Source of the DNA: CALXVA01 sp944392465
GTDB taxonomy: Bacteria > Bacillota > Clostridia > TANB77 > CAG-508
DNA length: 64,000 nt
Direction: 5' to 3'
Assembly: GCA_963931155.1 (NCBI GenBank)
Contig: OZ006978.1
Location: 1,426,001-1,490,000 of the forward strand
In this document: positions 56,701 through 64,000 of the stretch, piece by piece
Numbering within the stretch: position 1 is the first letter of the stretch
Layout of the letters: each line of letters starts with the position of its first letter
Program-made: the position numbers and the translations under genes
Notes under the pieces: generated by a model
Seen by the model: the letters and a program-made list of their open reading frames with translations, nothing else
Databases searched by the model: none
What the model was told of the DNA's origin: nothing

Positions 56701-59700
56701 TGAAGGATGTTCAGCATATGAAACAGCAGATATATTGCAGAATGAATGGAAGGAATATACTTATACAACGATACTTAGTAAAACAGGATATATTGGCTTT
56801 AGGGTAGATGACAATTTAGCAAAAGTTGAAATGCAAGAATTACAAATAGAACTTGGTAGCAGAAAAACAGACTATGAGGAATTTCAATATGATTATAATG
56901 CAAATATTGCAGTAACTGTAATAGATGCAAGAAATGAAATTATAACAAATGACTATTATGTACGAATTTATAAAAACAATGAGCAAATTCAGGAAATAAG
57001 ATATGAAGAAATAGGAGAAGAAAACAAAATAGAAAATGCTCAAAAAACATATAACATAGATCAAGATGCAATATACAAAATAGAATTGTTAGTAAAAATA
57101 GCTGATAGATTTTATGAGTTAGACTCGCAAGAATTCTCTACTGAAGGTTCAAGGGAAATAAAAGGAATATTTAATAAAAATGATTATTTGAAAATACAAC
57201 CATATGGGGAATATATTGTACTTCGAGATTTGGATTTTAGAAATACCGGTATAAGGGATACAATGTTTGGATACTATAATGATCTTTTAAATTTTGAAGG
57301 TAGAATAGATTACAACGGAAAGAGGGTAATTATAAATGCTAAAAAGGGTGCGTACGCAGGTTTAGTTGCAAAGCTTGGAAAAAATGGAATACTCGAAAAT
57401 ATTGTCCTTGATGTTAGTTTTGATAATGAAATAGATATAGGTCAGTTTTGTGGCTTGGCATATGTAAACGAAGGAAAAATTAGTAATGTTATGTTAAATA
57501 TAATAGAATCAGAAAAACATTTAAATAGTTTTTATCAATTATTTAGTTATCAAAACTATGGAATAATAGAAAATTTTATTGTGAATTGTGAAGCACCTAT
57601 TTATATAAATGGAAGTGGAACAGGTTCTATACTGGTTACAGGGAATAGGGGTATTGTACAAAATGGTTATATTTATGGGGAAAATATAAAAATAATATCA
57701 GGAACAACCAATGAGACTGGAATTATTGTAAGGAGCAATGCTGGAAGTGGTATAGTACAAAATATATTTAATTTAATAAGTACAGATTTAGATGATGAAT
57801 CATTAACAAAAAAAATTTCAAATATTGTTACCAGTAATGCTGACAATGGAACAGTACAAAATGTATATTCTGTAGGTATAGGAACAGGAAAATTAGATTT
57901 AAATAATGGACCAAATATATATAGTAAAGGTTCGAAAAAAATATATAATAATTATTATTTTGCCGATGAAATATTCACAAGTGAATTAGAAACAAAAGGA
58001 AATATGCTATCATTATGGGATGCAACATTCCAAAATCAGATATTAAATGAAGATGATGCATTTATAGTTGATGAATTAGTAAATAAAGGATTTTACCCAC
58101 AATTAAATATGCCAGAATGTATGCCAGCACAAGACTATATAGAATTACCGGAAGTGAAAGATGCAGACTTACCAGATATATTATCAACTACAATATTAGA
58201 GCAAGGCACAAATACAGTAAAAGTAGAATTTAGTGTAAATAATCCATCATCAGAAACAATAAGTGATATACAAATAGAAAATATAGAAACAGAAATATTA
58301 TCACAAGAATATAGTAATGGAAAAAGTACAGTGATAGCGGAATTAAAAAATCCTGTTATTTGTGTATCTAAATATAATGTATTAAGCATAAGTACAAAAG
58401 GAGCATATGGAAGTACATATAAAAGAGAATATGAAGAAGGAGAAAGAGTAATAAATGTAGATTTATATAGAGAAATATGGAATATAACAGATTGGAAGAA
58501 TATAAACGATTCACCAACAGAAAACTATATGCTAATGGCAGACTTAAACTTTGTAAATGAAGGAAATAGTGTGTACCTTCCAAGAACAGATGGAATAATA
58601 GACGGAAGAGGGCATGCAATATCAAATTTAAACTTTACAAACGATATTCCATTAATAGCACATGTTTATGGAACATTTAAAAATCTACATATTAACAATT
58701 TTACTCAAGAAGCATTAAATAGTTATGGTGGATTAATAGGTGTAGCAGAAAGTGGTTCATTTATAGATAATGTGCATTTAAGTAATGTTAGCATTAATAA
58801 AAGAGGAAATGGTAATGTAGGAGGACTTATTCGTGATGCTTATAGGTGTACAATTACAAACTGTTCAGTAAACAATGTTTCAATTAATACAGAAGGAACG
58901 CAAAACAAAATGTATGCAGGTGGTTTAGCAGGATGGAGCGAAAGTTCTACAATGCGAAATTGTTATGTGCAAGGTTTAGAAATTAATAATAAACAAACGG
59001 CAGTAACTTCTGCAATTGGAGGATTGATAGGATATGCTAGTGGAGGATCAAACAGTATAGAGAATTGTTATGTACAAGGCAAAATAAACTCTGTTAACAG
59101 TAATGTAGGAGGTATAGTTGGTAATTTTAATCAAAATGGAAAAATAGAAAATTGTTATTCGAAAGTAAATATATCAACACAAAATATTAATGCGGGAGGA
59201 ATAGTAGGAAACACAATTGGAGGAACAACAAATGTTTATGAAAACAATTTAAGTATAGGAAATATATATTCAACATCAGGGTTAGAAAGCATAGATAGAA
59301 TTGCAGGAATAGGAGCAAATTCAGAGCAAAACAACTATGCATATGAGAGACAATTATTGAATGGATATGTACGAGAAGAAGGCAAAGGAGCTACTTTGTT
59401 AAATAAAGAAGAAGTGTTAAACTTAAATTTAGGAGAAAGTTATAACTACGACAAAAAAGGAGAAGGAATATTACCAAAACTTTATAATACAGAAAAAACT
59501 GAGCTATTACCAAATCAAGAAGATATATTCTTAGAGGATAGCGATACTGCAGAAAATATGGAACTAGAAGTGGAAAATATTGAAGTTACAAAGCCAAACA
59601 CAACAGAAGCAGAAGTAACAGTAAGGATAAAAAATCCAAATGAAGTAGAAATAACAGGACTAGAAATAGAAGATATGGAAGTTACAGAAGTAACAAGAAA

Positions 59701-62700
59701 TGTAACACAATATGGAATAACAAGTATTACTGTAAGAGCAACTCCAACAAGATATTACGATAGCTATAAACTAACAGGCATAAAATATAAAAGCACAGAA
59801 GAAAATCAAGGTTCACAGCAAAATACAGAAGAACAAATAAAAGAAGTAGAAGTAGAAATACCAGTGCAATTCTATAAAGAAATATATACATATGAAGATT
59901 GGCAGGGGATAGAAGAAGGAACATATCAAAACTATAGACTAATGGCAGATATAGATTTTAGCGGAAGAGCAAACATAAAAAATAATATAACAGTAAATAG
60001 ATTAGAAGCAGAAAATAATATATATACTTTAAAAAATATAGAACTAACTTACAATACAGCAAATACAGGATTGATAAACAATGTAAAAACAAGCATAAAA
60101 AATATAGGTTTTGAAAATATAAAACTAACAAACACAGCCGGTAGTGGCAATTATTGTGGAGTAATTGCAACAAGCAATGCAATAATAGAGAATTTAAGTT
60201 TTAAGAATATAACAATAGAAGCAAGTAAAATATCATATGTAGGAGCAATAGGATTTATAGGCAATGGCAAAGTAACAAACATTACATTAGATACAATTAA
60301 TGTTACAGGAGTGTCCTATGTTGGAGGTCTAACTGGCAGATGTGATTATGAAATTACAAATGTTGAAGCAAATAATATTATAGTAATAGCATCACAACAC
60401 TATGTAGGTGGAATATTAGGTTATGCATATAGCGCTTTGTCAATAGAGTGTACTAATATTAATGTTCAAGAATTGCAGATTGAAGGAAATCAATATGTAG
60501 GAGGAATAGCAGGATTTGATAGAAATGTATATCTTAGCAGATGTACTATAACAGATTCTTCTATTTTAGGAAAATATTATGTAGGTGGTATCGATGGATA
60601 TTGTTACACTGATGGAACTTTAAGGTCATATTATAATACTGTAAATAATTGTGAAATTTCAGGTATTGGTACATATATTGGAGGAATATCTGGGCAGAGT
60701 AGTAGGTATGAAGTGTATGCTGTTGTAAGCAATTCTGATATATATGGGTTAAGTGAAGAATGCAGTAGTATAGGAGGAATGTTTGGTTATTTAGGACTTC
60801 GTTGTACATATTGTTCGGTGGTAAGATGTAATATTTATTCATTAGGAAAAGATGTAGGAGGACTTGCAGGTTTTAATAAAAACAACTCAAACCATGCTCC
60901 AGAGCATTGTTATGTAAAAGATACTAGTGTTGAAGGTAATAATAATGTAGGTGGATTAATAGGTACAATTACTGATGGACCAATAGTATACAATATTGTA
61001 AATGCACAAGTAACAGCAATAGGATATAATGCAGGTGGTATTGTAGGATATGTAGATAATAAAAACATGTCAGATGCGACTAATGTAATTAAAATAAATA
61101 ATAATGGCTTAGTAAATTCAGAAATAAAAGCTCTTACTAAGGTGGGAGGACTTGTAGGAGATACTGCCAAAGATATAGTAACTGAACGAAAAGATTTATT
61201 CTTTAATAATTATATTCATGCATATATAGAAAGCGAAGATACATCTAATGTATCTATGGGAGTTGGAGGTTCAAAGGAAAGCAACGAAACATTTACAAAT
61301 ACACATATATATAAATATGGCAAGATAAATAACGAATATGTAAATGAAACAATAGATACATATACGGAAGAACAATATGTAGATGGAGATGATTTGAGAG
61401 AAGAAAATACATATAGAAATGTATTCGGATGGGCAAATCAATTTACATATGAATCATTACAAAATAATAAATATCCAATACCAAATAATATAACAGTTCA
61501 AGAAGGAGTGGATTTACCAGTTGATCCAGAAATTTCCTCACTAAATCTATTAAATGAAGAAAATGAGGACAATTTAAATTCAAATAATCAAAACAACTTG
61601 ACGGAGCAAAACGGTATAACAAGGGATAACGAAAAAGTAACAGAAAATGCAGACGCATTGCCAAGCTATAAGGTATATCCAATTTCAGTAAATGAAATAA
61701 ATATAGATTTTAGTGAAGTAATGAATAATTATAAAGTAGAAGGAAATAATGAGCAACAAGGAGAACAAACAAGTAGTGCAGATACAAGAACATACTTCAC
61801 ATACTACGTAAACGGAGAAGAAAAAGAAACGGTAGAATTAAGCAATAGCACAAAACAAACATATACATTTAAATATAATTTTAGAGATACATTAGAAATA
61901 AAGCTTACAAGAGAAAACAATGTGGTGGAAAATACTCAAACAAATTTAACCTCAGACGAAAGTGCAAGTACAAAAACTAATATTGAAACAAACGTAGAAA
62001 CAGGCACAAAAACAAACAAAAACACAGAAATAATAACAATCACACCAGAAGATGTAAGAAGTGAAGCAAGTTTAGTTGGAAACAACAATGCATATTTACT
62101 AGGAACAAGCTTATACATCAATGGTGAAATACAACAAGGAAACTATGTAAATGTATATGATGGATATGCACTAGATAATAGTGGACAAGTTGTGGATATT
62201 GCAACAAATGAAATAGTGACAAATGCAAATATAGAAAGCATTGCAGTAAATAATGCAGAAACATCAGAGGGAGCAGTTACAACAACACAAAATTCAACTT
62301 ACTTAGAGCAAAACACAAAACCACTTCACACATACGATTACAAAGGCAACACAATAGAAACTTATGGAACATACAGTAAAGTAAATGACAATATAAAAGC
62401 ACAAATATATAATGTAAGAAGCGGTATATTATCAGCTATTTCAAATAATACAGATATGAAAATAGATAACAATATAACAGACAACTACAACAACAAAGAA
62501 TATCAAACAATATTGAATACATCAGGAGAATTAGTAGATTTAAAAGAAAAACTACAATATCCATCAAACTTCTTAAGTAGCAACATTAAACAAATAGTAC
62601 AAAACCAAGATACAGAGAAACCAGAAATGATGGTATTGTACAACACAGGAAAAGTAATAGTATTCAACTATGTAAATGGAAACATAGTATACGAGAATAA

Positions 62701-63283
62701 TGAAAAAGCAGATTCAAGCTTAGTAAATTACTTAACAAGAAGTTTTGCAAATATATGGAATGACTATGAAGATAAATATCAAGAATATGAAAAAAGCAAA
62801 GAATTAGAAACAAAACTTGCAAAACTACCAGTAGAGGAAGCAATAAAAGAAAGTAATAAAACTGAAATTAGTAATTCAAATAATTCTAATGATGAAGTTA
62901 ATAATATTACAAGTAATAAGCAAGATGCAAACTCTGCAACTAATATGACAATTGATAGTAATGAAAATAATACAACAACTAATAATGCAACAAATATATC
63001 AGAATCAGATAGCTACATTACAGTATACAATGAGAATACGGGAGAATACGAAGTATACAGCGAAGATGAAATACTAAATGGAGAAGACGAAAATCCAGTA
63101 TCAGAAACAGAAAAAATAAAACAAAATGGACTAGAAGGAATATATGGATACAATGCACAGCAAGAAGAAACAAAACCACAAGCAAATGGAGCAATAATAG
63201 TAATTATCATTATTATAATAGCTGTAATTTCATTAGTTGCGCTAAGAAGAATCATTATAAAAAGTAATAAAATAAAAAAATAA
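53738..63283 (+). CDS. Giant double-anchored surface protein 3, probably phase-variable
   Basis: The open part encodes 3181 residues. It is very similar to giant 1 in the N-terminal helix, membrane-proximal domain, acidic linker and fibronectin-III-like region (for example EDEWQEGMWEKPEVSCTDFE). The centre of the jelly-roll module (about 897-1045) and much of the beta-helix differ. GLUG-like YVGG..G repeats form blocks, as in the paralogues. A low-complexity stalk leads to GLEGIYGYNAQQEETKPQ, a C-terminal helix and a basic tail. The apparent ATG at 53738 lies inside the first helix; the ribosome-binding site and ATG at 53625 are more credible, but the AG tract puts them out of frame. No catalytic or sortase motif was seen. 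Confidence 0.8.
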   Translation: MLIILVVIYYIFLRYSPEQIITYSGYAIEGKEMVENLKSSDKSKLAPYLGLIAVQENDLIYKKLNSYYIGEDDKKEIDINYPIYINEGNALLNLGKNTKLITVNYEKVEGYPDFMMADGVMYNGADITRADGNKYLFLKSEDEIYTNVEPITITTANGEYTIKEFSNIYFAEDHIAYYEMEGMQKSEEQTDNNAEIKQEENSKSDNLKDSYLQYKEINPIDPDSKAKINGETITYKTLLERLDILQTEESNANNNKEENTLNETEEDDVKNTTNEENTIAEETTEQNNGNTNQNMTNTENNNNNDNNEDEWQEGMWEKPEVSCTDFEGEVYTIRTNLSVRDRAGVITRGITFEIYLDGRLNRRVQASQAGTLEITNLQPSSEYEIRGIFYYNDENGVEQEEEFYTGKVTTKSIDTLGTLDFSFQNGKIYSNKIELIHLKLNNNINEEVVRGISRVQVEIGDVAYRLTNAQIDELKAGKEIIYQTSENLTSNSKIKYEITAFDRYGNELKEKNNTGETITSKQAPTSSIRVTKQDVTEVDLEVTLTNKDNVSLENYRYEITNQSGDVVKQGTLGNNGVASNGNKDDLAFTDLDPNGYYQIVIYGDYDLENGEGEHQNSELGRGSFVTRPIASLGYMQVKIDDKEVTQDSINLGISIDENQTDARLLAILDKVEVVIYDEGKNIEDAGNDENNSNNNDSNNQGDSNNNQTNQKQLEQEETEVQRITFTQEQVEQLKVAEEVELDLERLNSNTKYRIDVITTVKQGSVEEVVEDKQNIDQVITLKMPAEVQIRNQFVIGTMIDLDMRIEDIDGADLVDKVRIEVRDKDNKLVDLSEMPTNAEWERKTYEDLTPNETYTILVYAPQYNEGSTDATYKADYLLKKIEIVTETGISGKLDLIGLEKTPSGKNLIDASSKVNWYIKCFSFTGNEYGLNYNPELKIITLGGAGTPRNIYYDLSKYLGQEVTISFKAKGNINVKMYLIEKNDSNMENEGCSAYETADILQNEWKEYTYTTILSKTGYIGFRVDDNLAKVEMQELQIELGSRKTDYEEFQYDYNANIAVTVIDARNEIITNDYYVRIYKNNEQIQEIRYEEIGEENKIENAQKTYNIDQDAIYKIELLVKIADRFYELDSQEFSTEGSREIKGIFNKNDYLKIQPYGEYIVLRDLDFRNTGIRDTMFGYYNDLLNFEGRIDYNGKRVIINAKKGAYAGLVAKLGKNGILENIVLDVSFDNEIDIGQFCGLAYVNEGKISNVMLNIIESEKHLNSFYQLFSYQNYGIIENFIVNCEAPIYINGSGTGSILVTGNRGIVQNGYIYGENIKIISGTTNETGIIVRSNAGSGIVQNIFNLISTDLDDESLTKKISNIVTSNADNGTVQNVYSVGIGTGKLDLNNGPNIYSKGSKKIYNNYYFADEIFTSELETKGNMLSLWDATFQNQILNEDDAFIVDELVNKGFYPQLNMPECMPAQDYIELPEVKDADLPDILSTTILEQGTNTVKVEFSVNNPSSETISDIQIENIETEILSQEYSNGKSTVIAELKNPVICVSKYNVLSISTKGAYGSTYKREYEEGERVINVDLYREIWNITDWKNINDSPTENYMLMADLNFVNEGNSVYLPRTDGIIDGRGHAISNLNFTNDIPLIAHVYGTFKNLHINNFTQEALNSYGGLIGVAESGSFIDNVHLSNVSINKRGNGNVGGLIRDAYRCTITNCSVNNVSINTEGTQNKMYAGGLAGWSESSTMRNCYVQGLEINNKQTAVTSAIGGLIGYASGGSNSIENCYVQGKINSVNSNVGGIVGNFNQNGKIENCYSKVNISTQNINAGGIVGNTIGGTTNVYENNLSIGNIYSTSGLESIDRIAGIGANSEQNNYAYERQLLNGYVREEGKGATLLNKEEVLNLNLGESYNYDKKGEGILPKLYNTEKTELLPNQEDIFLEDSDTAENMELEVENIEVTKPNTTEAEVTVRIKNPNEVEITGLEIEDMEVTEVTRNVTQYGITSITVRATPTRYYDSYKLTGIKYKSTEENQGSQQNTEEQIKEVEVEIPVQFYKEIYTYEDWQGIEEGTYQNYRLMADIDFSGRANIKNNITVNRLEAENNIYTLKNIELTYNTANTGLINNVKTSIKNIGFENIKLTNTAGSGNYCGVIATSNAIIENLSFKNITIEASKISYVGAIGFIGNGKVTNITLDTINVTGVSYVGGLTGRCDYEITNVEANNIIVIASQHYVGGILGYAYSALSIECTNINVQELQIEGNQYVGGIAGFDRNVYLSRCTITDSSILGKYYVGGIDGYCYTDGTLRSYYNTVNNCEISGIGTYIGGISGQSSRYEVYAVVSNSDIYGLSEECSSIGGMFGYLGLRCTYCSVVRCNIYSLGKDVGGLAGFNKNNSNHAPEHCYVKDTSVEGNNNVGGLIGTITDGPIVYNIVNAQVTAIGYNAGGIVGYVDNKNMSDATNVIKINNNGLVNSEIKALTKVGGLVGDTAKDIVTERKDLFFNNYIHAYIESEDTSNVSMGVGGSKESNETFTNTHIYKYGKINNEYVNETIDTYTEEQYVDGDDLREENTYRNVFGWANQFTYESLQNNKYPIPNNITVQEGVDLPVDPEISSLNLLNEENEDNLNSNNQNNLTEQNGITRDNEKVTENADALPSYKVYPISVNEINIDFSEVMNNYKVEGNNEQQGEQTSSADTRTYFTYYVNGEEKETVELSNSTKQTYTFKYNFRDTLEIKLTRENNVVENTQTNLTSDESASTKTNIETNVETGTKTNKNTEIITITPEDVRSEASLVGNNNAYLLGTSLYINGEIQQGNYVNVYDGYALDNSGQVVDIATNEIVTNANIESIAVNNAETSEGAVTTTQNSTYLEQNTKPLHTYDYKGNTIETYGTYSKVNDNIKAQIYNVRSGILSAISNNTDMKIDNNITDNYNNKEYQTILNTSGELVDLKEKLQYPSNFLSSNIKQIVQNQDTEKPEMMVLYNTGKVIVFNYVNGNIVYENNEKADSSLVNYLTRSFANIWNDYEDKYQEYEKSKELETKLAKLPVEEAIKESNKTEISNSNNSNDEVNNITSNKQDANSATNMTIDSNENNTTTNNATNISESDSYITVYNENTGEYEVYSEDEILNGEDENPVSETEKIKQNGLEGIYGYNAQQEETKPQANGAIIVIIIIIIAVISLVALRRIIIKSNKIKK

Positions 63284-63356
63284 AAATATATAAATATAGT
63301 AATTTTTTATAAAATATGTTATACTTATGTTGAATTTGATTAGGTAGGTGGTAAAA

Positions 63357-63710
63357 TTGCCAAATATTCCAAAAAAAATCAATAGTATTATAGAAGAATT
63401 TATTAAAGGTGTAAAAGAAATTCTTGGAGAAAGAATGAAAAAAATTATTCTTTATGGTTCGTATGCAAGAGGAGATTATAATAAAAATTCTGATATAGAT
63501 ATAATGATTTTAACAGATTTAAATGACGATGAAATAATAAAATATAGGGATAAAATATGGGAATTAGCATATAATATTGAATTTGATAACAATTTTGATA
63601 TTGCAATATCACCATTAATAAAGAATATAGATAAATTTCAATATTTGTTAGAAGCATTACCATTTTATATAAATATTCAAAAAGAAGGGGTGGTGCTAAG
63701 TGAGTCCTAA
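63357..63710 (+). CDS. MNT-type nucleotidyltransferase antitoxin
   Basis: The product of about 117 residues is a minimal nucleotidyltransferase. The motif GSYARGDYNKNSDID fits GSX10DXD exactly. Such MNT proteins pair with HEPN toxins and, in characterised type VII systems, inactivate them by AMP transfer to a tyrosine. TTG 63357 with AGGTGG five bases upstream is preferred; GTG 63348 would add three residues. The next gene starts within its last codons (11-base overlap), as is usual for MNT/HEPN pairs. Confidence 0.82.
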   Translation: MPNIPKKINSIIEEFIKGVKEILGERMKKIILYGSYARGDYNKNSDIDIMILTDLNDDEIIKYRDKIWELAYNIEFDNNFDIAISPLIKNIDKFQYLLEALPFYINIQKEGVVLSES

Positions 63711-64000
63711 AATTTCAAAAGAATTATCTAAACATAGATTAGAACAAGCAAAAGAAGATTTAAAAGCAAGTAAAGTATTGTATGATGCAAAATTATATAA
63801 ATCAGCTAATAATAGAGCATATTATTCTATATTTCATAGTATGAAAGCAGTTTTGGTATTAGAACCAATAGATTTCAAAAGACACAAAGATGTAATAGCA
63901 TATTTCAATAAAAATTATATACATACAGGAATATTTCCTAAAGATATGGGAAGAAGAATTTCAAATGCAAGTAGAATAAGAGAAGATAGTGATTATGATG
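63700..64000 (+). CDS. HEPN-domain toxin, partial (runs off the window)
   Basis: Translation probably starts at GTG 63700 and continues past the window end; 100 codons are visible. The sequence AKEDLKASKVLYDAKLYKSA and NNRAYYSIFHSMKAVLVL matches HEPN domains of the PF05168 type. RAYYSIFH (39-46) is the RX4-6H RNase motif. With the overlapping upstream MNT gene it forms a toxin-antitoxin module. Confidence 0.82.
   Translation, partial: MSPKISKELSKHRLEQAKEDLKASKVLYDAKLYKSANNRAYYSIFHSMKAVLVLEPIDFKRHKDVIAYFNKNYIHTGIFPKDMGRRISNASRIREDSDYD

Overview
The window is very AT-rich DNA with strong A bias on coding strands and standard use of TAA, TAG and TGA as stops. A gerA-type spore-germinant receptor operon, a secG-rnr pair and a DUF421/DUF4363 pair point to an endospore-forming low-GC Clostridia, probably an uncultured gut lineage. 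That placement is inference; no rRNA or tRNA gene was seen.

Layout. 1-12 kb is mostly housekeeping: an RluA-type pseudouridine synthase, ispH, a heterodimeric ABC exporter, a PF04020-type membrane protein, a DUF421/DUF4363 pair, a compositionally foreign small-membrane-protein cassette (9.0-9.5 kb), secG and rnr. 12-17 kb holds a tiny membrane-protein gene and a minus-strand gerAA-gerAB-gerAC operon whose gerAA carries two single-base insertions. 17.8-31.1 kb is one long plus-strand operon. It starts with two membrane-anchored ectodomain proteins (1784 and 496 aa) and continues with a divergent F-type ATPase: c, b-delta fusion, alpha, gamma, beta, epsilon. It ends with a polytopic protein that could be an a-like subunit and a third ectodomain protein. 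31.3-63.3 kb carries three paralogous giant genes (about 3050, 3144 and 3181 aa) whose products are anchored at both ends, separated by two AAA/DUF4143 ATPase genes. A MNT/HEPN toxin-antitoxin pair starts at the right edge.

Main interpretation. The F1 part keeps its catalytic residues: alpha and beta Walker A, beta Glu180 and alpha Arg365. The c subunit keeps its glycine-rich helix and RxPE loop but has alanine where the ion-binding Asp/Glu belongs, and its second helix has no acidic residue. No canonical subunit a is present. The three operon-encoded anchored proteins and the three giants appear to share a membrane-proximal beta-rich domain. This suggests a rotary ATPase uncoupled from ion flow and coupled to a surface apparatus, comparable in concept to the F1-like ATPases linked to surface systems in Mycoplasma (gliding, MIB-MIP), but with a c-ring-like subunit retained.

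The giant genes look phase-variable. Each has the same promoter and 5' leader and an (AG)n tract of 8, 13 or 17 units just after a start codon. In loci 1 and 3 the tract is out of register with the giant reading frame (ON needs n = 1 mod 3). In locus 2 the tract is in the ON register but no longer leads into the giant gene, which has its own GTG start and is broken by a one-base insertion at 49301. All three disruptive insertions in the window are an extra C directly before GG on the coding strand, so a systematic sequence error has to be excluded.
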